A stretch of DNA of 52,789 bases from Mycoplasmopsis felifaucium ATCC 43428 (GTDB lineage Bacteria > Bacillota_I > Bacilli_A > Mycoplasmatales > Metamycoplasmataceae), in assembly GCF_000687775.1 (NCBI RefSeq), contig NZ_JHXS01000004.1, forward strand, positions 1-52,789, in the 5' to 3' direction. A model generated the notes under the pieces. That model searched no databases. It was not told where the DNA came from and saw only the letters and a list, made by a program, of their open reading frames with translations. Positions 42,731 to 52,345 of the stretch are shown piece by piece. The position numbers and the translations under genes are program-made. The number at the start of each line of letters is the position of its first letter. Position 1 is the first letter of the stretch.

Positions 42731-43677
42731 TGGCTGAACAAGAATTAAAGAAAACAGCTAAGTCTACAACAACTAAAAAAGCTACTGCTAAAAGTGAAAC
42801 TTCTGTAGCAAAAACAACAAAAGCTAAAAAAGCAACTACAAACGAAATGAAAGCTCAAGAAGCTAAAGTTAAAAGAGCTACAAAGAAAACTGCAGACGAA
42901 TTAGCTCAAACTAAAGTTAAATCAACTGCTTCAGTTGCAAAAGAAACTTTAGATGAAGTTAAAGAAACAGTTGCGAAAACAAAAAGAGTAAGCACAAAGA
43001 TCGAAACAGCTAAACCTAAAGTTAAAGTGTTAGCTTCAAAATCTCGTGGTGTTGAAGAAGAAAGTTTTGCAAAGGTAATGGTATTAGACTTTGATTCTAA
43101 ATCATTAAACCCTTCATTATTTGCTTCTGAAAAGATCTATGCACAAGCTATTTTCGACACAATTATGTCAGACCGTGCAGCAATGCGTCAAGGTACACAT
43201 GACACCAAAACTCGTGCAGAAGTTAGAGGTGGTGGTAAAAAACCTTGAAGACAAAAAGGAACAGGACGTGCTCGTTCAGGATCAACAAGATCACCAATAT
43301 GAGTAGGTGGTGGAACAGTATTTGGACCAACTCCAGAACGTAATTACAACTTAAAAGTTAACAAGAAAGTTCGTAAAGCTGCCTTCATTTCAGCTTTAAC
43401 ATTATTAGCAAAAAACAACGCTGTTATTGTTGATGACTTGAAATTAGAAAAAATTTCAACAAAAGCTGCTTTAAATAAATTAACATCACTAAAAGTTGCT
43501 AACTTAAAACACGTTTTAGTAGTTACAACAGATGAAGTTGTTTACAAATCATTAAACAACTTACAAAATGTTATTTGTGTTAAACCAAACTCTGTTTCAG
43601 TTGAAAACTTAATTTGAGCAGACGTATTAGTGTTATCTAATGAAGGTTTAGCAAACTTCGAAGGGAGAGTTAAATAA
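42730..43677 (+). CDS. rplD: 50S ribosomal protein L4 with a long basic N-terminal extension
   Basis: 315 residues; L4 is normally about 207. The first 115 or so residues are Lys/Ala/Thr-rich low-complexity sequence (KKTAKSTTTKKATAKSE), then the normal protein begins at VMVLDFDSKSLNPSLFASEK. The long L4 loop that lines the exit tunnel is intact: RGGGKKPWRQKGTGRARSGS. The extension has the base composition of its neighbours, so it is not an obvious insertion. Overlaps rplC and rplW by one base each. Confidence 0.95.
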
Positions 43678-44153
43678 TGGAACTTACACGTATTATTCGT
43701 AAACCTATTATTACTGAAAAAACAAACGAACAATTAAGTAAAAACGTTTATACATTCGAAGTTGATTACGCTGCAAATAAATACCAAATTAAAAAAGCTG
43801 TTGAATTCATTTTCAAAGTTAAAGTTCTTGATGTTAACACAATTAAAGTTGATAAAAAACCTACAAGATTAGGTCGTTTCTCAGGTTTTGATAACCGTTA
43901 CAAAAAAGCTATTGTTAAATTAGCTGAAGGTTACTTAATTCAATACTACCCACAACAAGAAGAAGCTAAAGACGCTGAAAAAGCTGAATTAGACAAAAAA
44001 GCTAAAGCTGAAGAAAAAGCAAAAGCAACAGAAAAAGAAAATAAAGTTGCTGAAAAATTAGCAGCAAAAAAAGCTCAAAAATTAGAAGCTGCTAAAACAG
44101 AAAAAAAAGAAGCTAAAAAAGTAGCTCCTAAAAAAGAACCTAAAAAAGATTAA
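43677..44153 (+). CDS. rplW: 50S ribosomal protein L23 with charged C-terminal tail
   Basis: 158 residues against about 95. Residues 1-95 are the normal protein (IIRKPIITEKTNEQLSKNVY, KKPTRLGRFSGFDNRYKKAI). From about residue 98 a Lys/Glu/Ala tail of about 60 residues follows (AEKAELDKKAKAEEKAKATE). L23 borders the exit tunnel and contacts signal recognition particle and trigger factor, so the tail would protrude where nascent chains leave. Followed by the largest internal gap of the operon. Confidence 0.95.
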   Translation: MELTRIIRKPIITEKTNEQLSKNVYTFEVDYAANKYQIKKAVEFIFKVKVLDVNTIKVDKKPTRLGRFSGFDNRYKKAIVKLAEGYLIQYYPQQEEAKDAEKAELDKKAKAEEKAKATEKENKVAEKLAAKKAQKLEAAKTEKKEAKKVAPKKEPKKD

Positions 44154-44158
44154 TAAAC

Positions 44159-44212
44159 GAGGATTTAATTTTGCTTAAAAGAAAAATTCCTCAACTATTT
44201 TTAAGCAAGGAG
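44159..44212 (+). promoter_or_regulatory. Candidate H-type pseudoknot before rplB
   Basis: Stem 1: GAGGA (44159-44163) with TCCTC (44188-44192). Stem 2: TTGCTTAAAA (44171-44180, in the loop of stem 1) with TTTTAAGCAA (44199-44208), ten perfect pairs. The last two bases of stem 2 are the first bases of the rplB ribosome binding site AAGGAG (44207-44212). Loops of 7, 7 and 6 nt make the fold sterically reasonable. Function as a translational operator is inference. Confidence 0.45.
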
Positions 44213-44219
44213 AAAAGAA

Positions 44220-45065
44220 ATGGCAATTAAACATTACAAGCCAGTTACAAATGGTCGCCGTAATATGTCATCTCTTGATTACACAAAGAATTTATCTGGT
44301 CATGCACCTGAAAAATCTTTAATGGTTATTTTAAAGAAAAACTCAGGTCGTAATAACCAAGGTAAAATTACAGTTCGCCACCAAGGTGGTCGTGTAAAGA
44401 GATACTACAGAATTATCGACTTTAAACGTAACAAAGATAATATTCCAGCTATTGTTAAAACAATTGAATATGATCCAAACAGATCAGCAAACATTTGTTT
44501 ATTAGCATACTTAGATGGAGAAAAAAGATACATTTTAGCCCCAGAAGGCATTAAAGTTGGACAAACAGTTATTTCAGGATCAAAAGCTGATATTCTTGTT
44601 GGTAACTGTCTTCCATTAGCAAACATCCCTGAAGGTACATTTGTACACAACGTAGAAATGCAACCAGGTGGTGGAGGTATTATTGCAAGAAGTGCTGGTA
44701 CATCAGCACAAATCTTAGGTAAAGATGACAATGGTAAATATGTTGTTTTACGTCTAAAATCAGGTGAAACTCGTAGAATTTTAGCTCGTTGTCGTGCAAC
44801 AATTGGTTCAGTTGGCAATGAAGAACATTTACTTGTTGACTTAGGTAAAGCTGGTAGAAATAGATACTTAGGTGTTCGTCCTACAGTTCGTGGTTCTGTA
44901 ATGAACCCAATCGATCACCCTCATGGTGGTGGTGAAGGTAAACAACCAGTTGGACGTAAAGCTCCTCTTACACCTTGAGGTAAAAAAGCTCTTGGTGTTA
45001 AAACAAGAAAAACTAAGAAATCTTCAAACAAATTAATTTTAAGAAGAAGAAAGGACTCTAAATAA
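44220..45065 (+). CDS. rplB: 50S ribosomal protein L2
   Basis: 281 residues, standard. Blocks: [16 protein letters not shown], the catalytic-centre proximal [20 protein letters not shown] (the usual [13 protein letters not shown] is [13 protein letters not shown]), and a basic tail ending LRRRKDSK. One of the proteins nearest the peptidyl transferase centre. A 66-nt spacer precedes it, unlike the one-base overlaps elsewhere. Overlaps rpsS by one base. Confidence 0.97.
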
Positions 45066-45340
45066 TGTCACGTAGTCTTAAAAAAGGTCCATTTGCTGAC
45101 GAACACTTACTTAAAAAAGTAGATGCTATCGTTGAAGGCAAAGCTCCAAAAAAACCTATTAAAACATGATCAAGACGTTCAACAATCTTCCCAAGTTTTA
45201 TAGGTTTAACATTCCAAGTTCACAATGGTCGTCAATTTATTGATGTTTATGTAACTGATGATATGGTTGGTCACAAATTAGGTGAATTTGTACCTACAAG
45301 AACCTACAGCGGTCACGGTGCAGATAAAGGTAAAAAATAA
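45065..45340 (+). CDS. rpsS: 30S ribosomal protein S19
   Basis: 91 residues. [19 protein letters not shown] start, central [20 protein letters not shown] (Trp as TGA), and [20 protein letters not shown] near the end. Located in the 30S head near the A-site finger. Confidence 0.97.
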
Positions 45341-45342
45341 TT

Positions 45343-45684
45343 ATGGCTCAACAAGCAAAAGCACACGTTAAAATTCAAAGAGTTTCAGCTCGTAAAGCTC
45401 GTTTAGTTGCTGATTTATTTAGAGGCAAAGACGTTAGAGTTGCTCTCGGTATTCTTAACAATACAAACAAAAAATCATCAGAATTATTTATTAAATTATT
45501 AAACTCAGCCATTGCTAATGCAACAAACAACCACGGAATGGATGCCACAAAATTATTTGTTAAAGAAGTTTTAGTTAATGAAGGTCCAACACTTAAAAGA
45601 TACCAACCTCACTCACAAGGTAGAGCATACTCAATTTTCAAAAGAACATCTAACTTATCAATTACATTAGAGGAAAGAGAATAA
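45343..45684 (+). CDS. rplV: 50S ribosomal protein L22
   Basis: 113 residues. KIQRVSARKARLVADLFRGK start block; the tunnel-lining hairpin region reads NEGPTLKRYQPHSQGRAYSI. Changes in that hairpin give macrolide resistance in other bacteria; nothing unusual for the group is apparent. Separated from rpsS by 2 nt and from rpsC by 1 nt. Confidence 0.97.
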   Translation: MAQQAKAHVKIQRVSARKARLVADLFRGKDVRVALGILNNTNKKSSELFIKLLNSAIANATNNHGMDATKLFVKEVLVNEGPTLKRYQPHSQGRAYSIFKRTSNLSITLEERE

Positions 45685-45685
45685 T

Positions 45686-46360
45686 ATGGGACAAAAAGTT
45701 AATCCAAATGGTTTCCGTTATGGAGTTACTAAAGAAATTAACACTGTATGATTTGCTGAAAAGAAACATTACGGTGAAAACTTAGTAATGGATGCTAAGA
45801 TTTACAAATTCTTCGATAAATTAGTTAGAAAATACCAAATTGGAAATGTTCAAATCAAAAGAAACCAAGCTAACAAAGTTACAGTTTTCATCCACTCAGC
45901 ACAACCTGCTAAAGTATTAGGTGAAAATGGTGTTAACATTGAAAAATTACTTACAGATTTACACAAATACCTTAAAAACAAACATGTTGATATTAATTTA
46001 CAAGTTGTTCTTCTTAAACAACCTGAATTAAATGCAAGATTAGCTGCAGAAGCTATTGCTCAAAGATTAGAAAACCGTGAAAGTTTCCGTATCGCTCAAA
46101 AACAAGTTATTAATGAAGCATTAAAAGCGGGAGCTAAAGGTATTAAAACTCAAGTTTCTGGTCGTCTTAACGGTGTTGATATGGCTAGAGCTGAAGGTTA
46201 CAACCGTGGAGAAATGAGACTTCACACACTTAGACAAGATGTAGATTACGCTACAGCGACAGCTAGAACAATCTATGGTGCTATTGGTGTTAAAGTTTGA
46301 ATCTCTAAAGGTGAAATTTTAGAAGGGGGTGCTAAAGATGCTTCAACCAAAAAGAACTAA
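45686..46360 (+). CDS. rpsC: 30S ribosomal protein S3
   Basis: 224 residues. [20 protein letters not shown] start, KH domain ([20 protein letters not shown]), and the C-terminal domain [20 protein letters not shown] and [20 protein letters not shown], followed by the TGA-Trp of KVWISKGE. Forms part of the mRNA entry site. The rplP start lies 23 nt inside its 3' end. Confidence 0.97.
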
Positions 46361-46763
46361 ATATCGTAAGCCTTTCTCAGTACCTCATGATAAAAGAAAA
46401 GCACACAAAGGAAATACAGTAGCATTTGGTGAATTTGGTTTACAAGCTGTTACCTCATCATGAGTTGACGCTCGTCAAATCGAATCGGCCCGTATTGCTA
46501 TTACACGTAGAATGGGTCGTGAAGGTCAAGTTTTCATTAGAATCTTCCCTCACTTCGCAAAAACAAGCAAACCTATCGGTGTACGTATGGGTTCAGGTAA
46601 AGGTTCTCCAGATAAATGATATTGTGCAGTTAAAGTTAACACAATGATGTTCGAAGTTTCAGGTGTTAGCGAAGATGTTGCACGTGATGCTTTAAGATTA
46701 GGTGGACACAAATTACCAGTTTCATGAAGAATTGTTGCTAAAAATGAAGGAGGTCAACAATAA
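46338..46763 (+). CDS. rplP: 50S ribosomal protein L16
   Basis: 141 residues, starting [20 protein letters not shown], inside the end of rpsC. Blocks: [53 protein letters not shown]16 contacts the A-site tRNA elbow. GGGGG upstream (46325-46329) provides the ribosome binding site. One-base overlap with rpmC. Confidence 0.97.
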
Positions 46764-46963
46764 TGCTTTATAAAGATATAAAAGTTAAATCAGTTGATGA
46801 ACTTCAAAAATTAATCCAAGATTTAAAAGCTGAATTATGAACATTAAGATTTAGAAATGCTACAGGTTCATTAGACCAAAGTCACAAAATTAAATTAATC
46901 CGTCGTGATATCGCAAAATGCTTGACCGCATTAAAATTAAAAGAAACTGAAGGAGCTAAATAA
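46763..46963 (+). CDS. rpmC: 50S ribosomal protein L29
   Basis: 66 residues, two-helix protein: [60 protein letters not shown]. The single Trp is TGA. Binds next to L23 near the tunnel exit. One-base overlaps with rplP and rpsQ. Confidence 0.95.
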
Positions 46964-47229
46964 TGGAAAGAAATACACGTAAAACATTACAAGGTCGTGT
47001 ACTATCAACTCGTGGTGATAAAACAATCATCGTTGAAGTTGAAAGCTACCGTTCACATAACTTATACTCAAAACGTTATAGAGTTGTTAAAAAATTCGCA
47101 GTTCATGATGGACAAAACCTTGCTAAAGTAAATGACATCGTTACAATTATGGAAACACGCCCATTATCAAAAACAAAACACTTCCGTTTAGTATCAATTA
47201 AACAAAACGCAACTGAAGGAAATGAATAG
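46963..47229 (+). CDS. rpsQ: 30S ribosomal protein S17
   Basis: 88 residues. [20 protein letters not shown], the loop [20 protein letters not shown] and [16 protein letters not shown] are all as expected. Primary 16S rRNA binder. Two nt before rplN. Confidence 0.97.
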   Translation: MERNTRKTLQGRVLSTRGDKTIIVEVESYRSHNLYSKRYRVVKKFAVHDGQNLAKVNDIVTIMETRPLSKTKHFRLVSIKQNATEGNE

Positions 47230-47231
47230 TT

Positions 47232-47600
47232 ATGGTTTTAGAATTATCTAAATTAAACGTAGCTGACAACTCGGGTGCTAAGGAAGTTGGTGTTATTAGA
47301 GTGTTAGGCGGTTCTCGTAAGAAAACTGCTAACATTGGTGATGTTATTATTTGTTCAGTTAAAAAAGCTATTCCTAATGGTTTAGTTAAGGAAGGTCAAG
47401 TTGTTAAAGCTGTTATCGTAAGATCAGTTTATGGCATTCACCGTGAAAACGGTTCATACATTCGTTTTGATGACAATGCAGTAGTATTAATCAAAGATGA
47501 TAAATCATTAAGAGGAACTCGTGTGTTTGGTCCTGTTGCTCGTGAATTACGTGATAAAGGTTACTTAAAAATCGTTTCATTAGCACCTGAAGTATTATAG
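47232..47600 (+). CDS. rplN: 50S ribosomal protein L14
   Basis: 122 residues. [45 protein letters not shown]-type loop as [18 protein letters not shown], and [14 protein letters not shown]. Lies at the subunit interface. Confidence 0.97.
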   Translation: MVLELSKLNVADNSGAKEVGVIRVLGGSRKKTANIGDVIICSVKKAIPNGLVKEGQVVKAVIVRSVYGIHRENGSYIRFDDNAVVLIKDDKSLRGTRVFGPVARELRDKGYLKIVSLAPEVL

Positions 47601-47612
47601 TTCGAGGTAAAT

Positions 47613-47942
47613 ATGAAAATTAAATTCAAGAAAAACGACGAAGTTGTTGTTATTGCTGGTTCACACAAAGGCAAAACAGGCCGTATTGTTAGAACAGATT
47701 TCAAAACAAACACAGCAATCGTTAAAGATGTAAATATAGTAACAAAACACGTAAAACCAACACAAGGTAACACAGAAGGTTCAATCAAAAAACACGAAGC
47801 TCCTATTCATATTTCAAACTTATCTATTTTAGTTAAAAAAGCAACAAAAAATTCTCCAGCTACATATTCAAAACTTGGATACAAATTAAACAAAGACGGA
47901 TCAAAAACGCGTGTATTACGTAAAACTAAGAAGGAATACTAA
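47613..47942 (+). CDS. rplX: 50S ribosomal protein L24
   Basis: 109 residues. KOW motif [20 protein letters not shown] at the N-terminus, then [20 protein letters not shown] and [15 protein letters not shown]. An assembly initiator of the 50S. Two nt before rplE. Confidence 0.97.
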   Translation: MKIKFKKNDEVVVIAGSHKGKTGRIVRTDFKTNTAIVKDVNIVTKHVKPTQGNTEGSIKKHEAPIHISNLSILVKKATKNSPATYSKLGYKLNKDGSKTRVLRKTKKEY

Positions 47943-47944
47943 TT

Positions 47945-48490
47945 ATGAAATTAAAAGAAAAATACATTAAAGAAGTTGTTCCAGCATTAATGAAGGAATA
48001 CAAATATGATTCTGTAATGCAAGTTCCAAGATTAGAAAAAATCATTTTAAATATGACAGCTGGTAAAGAAGTTACTAACTCTAAAGCAATTGAAGAAGTT
48101 CTTAACGAACTAACCTTAATCTCTGGTCAAAAACCATTCCAAACCCGTGCTAAAAAATCAAACGCTTCATGAAAATTACGTGAAGGTATGCCAATGGGTG
48201 GAAAAGTTACATTACGTAGAGAACGTATGTGAGATTTCCTTGAAAAATTAATTAACGTTGCAATGCCACGTATTCGTGATTTTAGAGGTGCAAACCCTAA
48301 AGCATTCGACGGTAGAGGTAATTATTCTTTAGGAGTAAAAGAAGAAATTATCTTCCCTGAAATTGAATTTGACAAAATTCGTAAAATTAAAGGTCTTGAT
48401 GTTCAATTAATTACATCAACAAACAGCGATAAAGAAGCAAGAAGTTTATTAGAATTAATCGGAATCCCATTTGCTAAAGGAGAAAAATAA
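47945..48490 (+). CDS. rplE: 50S ribosomal protein L5
   Basis: 181 residues. Typical [40 protein letters not shown] (Trp as TGA), [20 protein letters not shown] and the [18 protein letters not shown] block. Binds 5S rRNA. Two nt before rpsN. Confidence 0.97.
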
Positions 48491-48492
48491 TT

Positions 48493-48678
48493 ATGGCTAA
48501 AGTTTCATTAAAAGCAAAGCAAAAGAAACACGCTAAATTCTCAACACGTGCTTACACACGTTGTGAATTATGTGGACGTCCACACGCTGTTTTAAGAAAA
48601 TACAAAGTGTGCCGTATTTGCTTCCGTGTATTAGCTCATGAAGGTAAAATTCCTGGCATGAAGAAAGCGAGTTGATAA
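48493..48678 (+). CDS. rpsN: 30S ribosomal protein S14, zinc-binding type
   Basis: 61 residues; the last codon before TAA (48676-48678) is a TGA read as Trp, giving the ending GMKKASW found in most S14 proteins. Zinc ligands Cys24, Cys27, Cys40, Cys43 (CELC and CRIC). Sits in the 30S head. Two nt before rpsH. Confidence 0.96.
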
Positions 48679-48680
48679 TT

Positions 48681-49076
48681 ATGTTTATAACAGATCCTAT
48701 TTCAGATATGATTGTTAGAATTAAAAATGCTAACCAAAGAAAATTCAAAACAGTTATGATTCCATTTTCTACTAAAAAAGAAAGAATTCTAGACATTCTA
48801 TTAAACGAAGGTTATATCGCTAGTGTTACTCCAAAAGGCAAAGGCAAAGACAAAGTTCTTGAAGTGGCTTTAAAATACAAAGGTAATCAATCAGCTATTG
48901 TTGATTTCAAACGTGTTTCAAAACCAGGTTTAAGAGTTTATGCTCAAGCAAGCAATTTACCAAGAGTTTTATCAGGCTATGGTACAGCTATAATCTCAAC
49001 TTCAAAAGGCATGATGACAGAAAAACAAGCACGTAAGGAAAATGTAGGTGGCGAAGTTATCGCCTACATTTGATAG
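48681..49076 (+). CDS. rpsH: 30S ribosomal protein S8
   Basis: 131 residues from the ATG at 48681; upstream in-frame codons only lengthen it into rpsN. Blocks: FITDPISDMIVRIKNANQRK, the RVSKPGLRVYAQASNLPRVL motif, and STSKGMMTEKQARKENVGGE. Ends CXX-like AYIW with TGA-Trp before TAG. In E. coli S8 represses this operon; here a target site was not found. Confidence 0.97.
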
Positions 49077-49086
49077 GGAGGTGTAG

Positions 49087-49626
49087 ATGTCTCGTGTTGG
49101 AAACAGAGTTTTAACTATTCCAGCTGGTGTTACTGTAACATTAAATGGTACATTAGTTACAGTTCAAGGTCCACTTGGAACACTTGAAAGAACATTCAGC
49201 CCTCTTATTGCTATTAAAATTGAAGGTCAAGAACTTTCGACAATTCGTGCTAATGAAGAAAAACACACAAAACAATTACACGGTACAACAAATGCTGTAA
49301 TTGAAAACATGTTAGAAGGTGTTTCTAAAGGTTTCAAAAAAGAATTAGTAATCAAAGGTGTTGGTTACAAATTCACAATTAAAGGTAATATTTTAGAAGT
49401 TGCTGCAGGTTATTCACACTTAGTTAACATTGAAATTCCATCAAGTGTTAAAGTTGAATGTCCAAAAGCAACTGAAATGACAGTTTCAGGTATTGACAAA
49501 GAAAAAGTTGGTCAATTTGCTACAGTTGTTCGTGCAGTTCGTAAACCAAACCCTTACTCAGGTAAAGGTGTTGCATACAAAGACGAAGTTATTCGTCGTA
49601 AAGAAGGAAAAACTGCTTCTAAGTAG
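49087..49626 (+). CDS. rplF: 50S ribosomal protein L6
   Basis: 179 residues. MSRVGNRVLTIPAGVTVTLN, KGFKKELVIKGVGYKFTIKG, and the C-terminal VRAVRKPNPYSGKGVAYKDE. Binds the sarcin-ricin region of 23S rRNA. Ribosome binding site GGGAGG overlaps the 3' end of rpsH. Confidence 0.97.
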   Translation: MSRVGNRVLTIPAGVTVTLNGTLVTVQGPLGTLERTFSPLIAIKIEGQELSTIRANEEKHTKQLHGTTNAVIENMLEGVSKGFKKELVIKGVGYKFTIKGNILEVAAGYSHLVNIEIPSSVKVECPKATEMTVSGIDKEKVGQFATVVRAVRKPNPYSGKGVAYKDEVIRRKEGKTASK

Positions 49627-49650
49627 TTTGATAAGAAAGGATTTTAAAAG

Positions 49651-50001
49651 ATGGCTATTTTATCAAGAAATCAAGCACGTAAAGTTAAACACTTGCGTGA
49701 ACGTCAACACATTAGAGGTACAGCAGTTAAACCTCGTTTATGCGTATTCAAATCACTTCAAAACTTTTATGCACAATTAATTAACGACGAAACTGGAATA
49801 ACAATTTTAAGTGTTTCAACACTTGAAAATGGAAAATACAACGGTGGTGTTAAAGCCGCTACTGCTCTAGGTGAAAAAATGGGCGAACTTATTAATAAAG
49901 CTAAAATCAGTCAAATTGTTTTTGACCGTTCAGGATACATTTACCATGGACGTGTTAAAGCTTTCGCAGAAGCTGTAAGATCAAAAGGAGTTAAATTCTA
50001 A
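49651..50001 (+). CDS. rplR: 50S ribosomal protein L18
   Basis: 116 residues. ARKVKHLRERQHIRGTAVKP, RLCVFKSLQNFYAQLINDET and the C-terminal FDRSGYIYHGRVKAFAEAVR. 5S rRNA binder, working with L5. Ribosome binding site AGAAAGGA 24 nt after rplF. One-base overlap with rpsE. Confidence 0.97.
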   Translation: MAILSRNQARKVKHLRERQHIRGTAVKPRLCVFKSLQNFYAQLINDETGITILSVSTLENGKYNGGVKAATALGEKMGELINKAKISQIVFDRSGYIYHGRVKAFAEAVRSKGVKF

Positions 50002-50666
50002 TGGCAGAAGAAAAGAAATTAAACGTATCTAAAGCTAGTGCTACTAAAGTAGTTAGTGCTCCTAAAAAACCAGCTGACAAAAAACAAATTTGAGAAAGCA
50101 AAGCAAACCAAGATCAAAAATCACAACAAGGTAAATTTGAAAGAAGAAGACCAAGAGTAAATAGAAATGAATTTGGCGATTCACATAATGACTTTTCTGA
50201 AAAAGTTGTTATGATCAGCCGTGTAACTAAAGTTGTTAAAGGTGGTCGTAGATTCTCATTTGCAGCATTCGTTGTTGTAGGTGACAAAAAAGGTCATGTT
50301 GGTTTCGGTCACGGAAAATCAAATGAAGTTCCTGACGCAATCAAAAAAGCCGTTAAAGATGCTAAAAACCACTTAATTACAGTTCCAATTTACAACAAAA
50401 TTACAGTACCTCACGAAGTACATGCTAAATTCTTAGCTTCTCGTGTTATGTTAAAACCAGCTCCAAAAGGTAAAGGTATTGTAGCTTCAGGTACAGTTCG
50501 TGCTGTAGTTGAATTAGCAGGTTATACAGATATTTATACAAAAACTTATGGTTCTCGTTCAAAAGCTAACATCGTTAGAGCAACTCTTAAAGCATTATTA
50601 GCATTAAGAGAACCTGAAAAAATTGCTGAAATCCGTGATAAAGACGTTAAAGATCTTCTTGGATAG
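50001..50666 (+). CDS. rpsE: 30S ribosomal protein S5 with N-terminal extension
   Basis: 221 residues; typical S5 is about 165. The first 60 residues are a Lys/Gln-rich extension ([20 protein letters not shown] and on, with one TGA-Trp), then [20 protein letters not shown] and the [20 protein letters not shown] and [20 protein letters not shown] blocks. Located at the mRNA entry channel. Confidence 0.96.
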
Positions 50667-50693
50667 AAAAATAATTATTAAGGAGATAAATTT

Positions 50694-51128
50694 ATGAAAT
50701 TACATGAATTAAAAAGTACACCTGGTTCACGTACAGACAAACACCGTGTAGGTCGTGGACACGCTGCTGGTAAAGGTAAACAAGCAGGTAAAGGTCAATC
50801 AGGTCAAAACAAACGTCACGGACACAGATTAGGATTCGAAGGTGGTCAAACTCCTTGATTCCGTCGTATTGGTAAACGTGGATTCACAAACGTTAACCAC
50901 GTTGAATACCAAATTGTTAGCTTAGCAGACTTAGAAAAAACATTTGAAAATGGTGCTACAGTTGATTTAGAGGCTTTATTCAAAGCAAACTTAGTAAAAA
51001 GACAATTACCTGTTAAATTACTTGCAAACGGTAAATTAACAAAGAAACTTAATGTAACACTTCATTCAGCTAGTGCATCAGCTATTGAAGCACTTGAAAA
51101 AGCTGGAGGTAAATTCACAGAATTATAA
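50694..51128 (+). CDS. rplO: 50S ribosomal protein L15
   Basis: 144 residues. Gly-rich N-terminus ([20 protein letters not shown]), then [20 protein letters not shown]. Last gene of the operon; in most bacteria secY follows, but here a terminator and a convergent phosphatase gene come next. RBS AAGGAG, 27 nt after rpsE. Confidence 0.97.
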
Positions 51129-51148
51129 TTCTATAATTCACATAATAT

Positions 51149-51172
51149 AATAGGCAGTAATGCCTATTTTTA
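51149..51172 (+). terminator. Ribosomal operon terminator
   Basis: AATAGGCA (51149-51156), loop GTAA, TGCCTATT (51161-51168), then TTT. Confidence 0.8.
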
Positions 51173-51189
51173 TATTCTTAATTTTTTAT

Positions 51190-51226
51190 TAATAAAAAGT
51201 AAAAGGACTACTTCATCCTTTTACTT
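51190..51226 (-). terminator. Terminator of the histidine phosphatase gene
   Basis: Minus strand AAGTAAAAGGA (51226-51216), 8-nt loop, TCCTTTTACTT (51207-51197), then TTTATT. Eleven perfect pairs. Confidence 0.8.
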
Positions 51227-51232
51227 AAATTA

Positions 51233-52219
51233 TTAATACTTGAATTTTAAACCTTTACCAAGTGAAATAACCTTAGGTGTTGCATCAATTTGAAAGTTTC
51301 TAATATCTTCATAATCAAAAAAGGTATATTCTAAATCAAATGTTTCATCATCGTGTATTGTAAATATTACTTTAGAACCAATTGGATATTTCTCAAGTTG
51401 ATTATGCTCGGGCATTTGTATATCTAACATACACAACAAACTAGCGATACTTGTATCGTGTCCCACAATTAAAGTTAAATCAGTATCATTCTTAGCTTCT
51501 TTTTTAATTAACTTATAAATATTTTGCTCACCATCACTTAAAAGTTTTTTGTTAGCAAAAATAAAATCTAAAACCCTATCTTTTGCCTTAAGCATCATTT
51601 TCAAATCGTTAATAAAATCAACAGATTTAAAGATATCTGCCTCTTTAAAACCTAAATAATATTTAAGTTGTAAAACATCCGAAAAACTTGAAGACATAAA
51701 CAATGGACCACTTGTTTTATATCAAACTGGTGCTAATTCAAAGTTAGTTTTCTCTTGATTATATTTGCAGTTATTATCAAGTTTAAAAATATGATTTATT
51801 TTTTGATAAATATCCTTTGAAGTTTCATCAAAATCATGTAATTTTCGTCAATCTATATAGCTTTCATTAATATATCTAGCTTGAAAGTTATCATCTTCAC
51901 TTTTAAAAGTTTTATCTTTACATTCTATATATGTATCTTGTCCTGGTTTTAAGCCTAATGATAATAATTGAGCAGTTTCATATGTTCTATAAGTTGAATT
52001 AGCGATTACTTTTAAAGATGTATCTTCCTTAACTTGTAAATAATCCTTTAATCATTGCCCAAATCTTAGCTCGATTAACGCGCCCTTTTTAGTTAAAGTT
52101 GGATTACCTACGTTTTCATCTTCTCAATTTAATATATCTTTATTAAAAAAGTTTAATGACTTCTCTTTAGTGAAAAAAGGATATCTTAAACCATGTCTAC
52201 TAAAAATTATTTTTTTCAT
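51233..52219 (-). CDS. Histidine acid phosphatase family protein
   Basis: 328 residues, start ATG at 52217-52219 behind AAAGGGA. The N-terminus MKKIIFSRHGLRYP contains the RHGxRxP phosphate-binding motif with the nucleophile His9, and TLIVGHDTSIASLL carries the proton-donor HD pair (His254-Asp255); both are hallmarks of the branch 2 (acid phosphatase/phytase/glucose-1-phosphatase) family. NSTYRTYETAQLL supplies the third Arg. Relatives are mostly secreted, but here the RHG motif lies at residues 8-10, leaving no room for a signal peptide, so the enzyme should be cytosolic. Substrate unknown. Convergent to the ribosomal operon, divergent from 16S rRNA. Confidence 0.85.
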
Positions 52220-52345
52220 CGTTCCCTTTCTTATAAATATAGTAATATATATATTATATATAAGCATTTCATTAAATATAAAGCAATAGTTAATGAATAT
52301 TGATTAAAAAATTAAAAAAATTTATTTGCTTTTTTGAAACTTATA

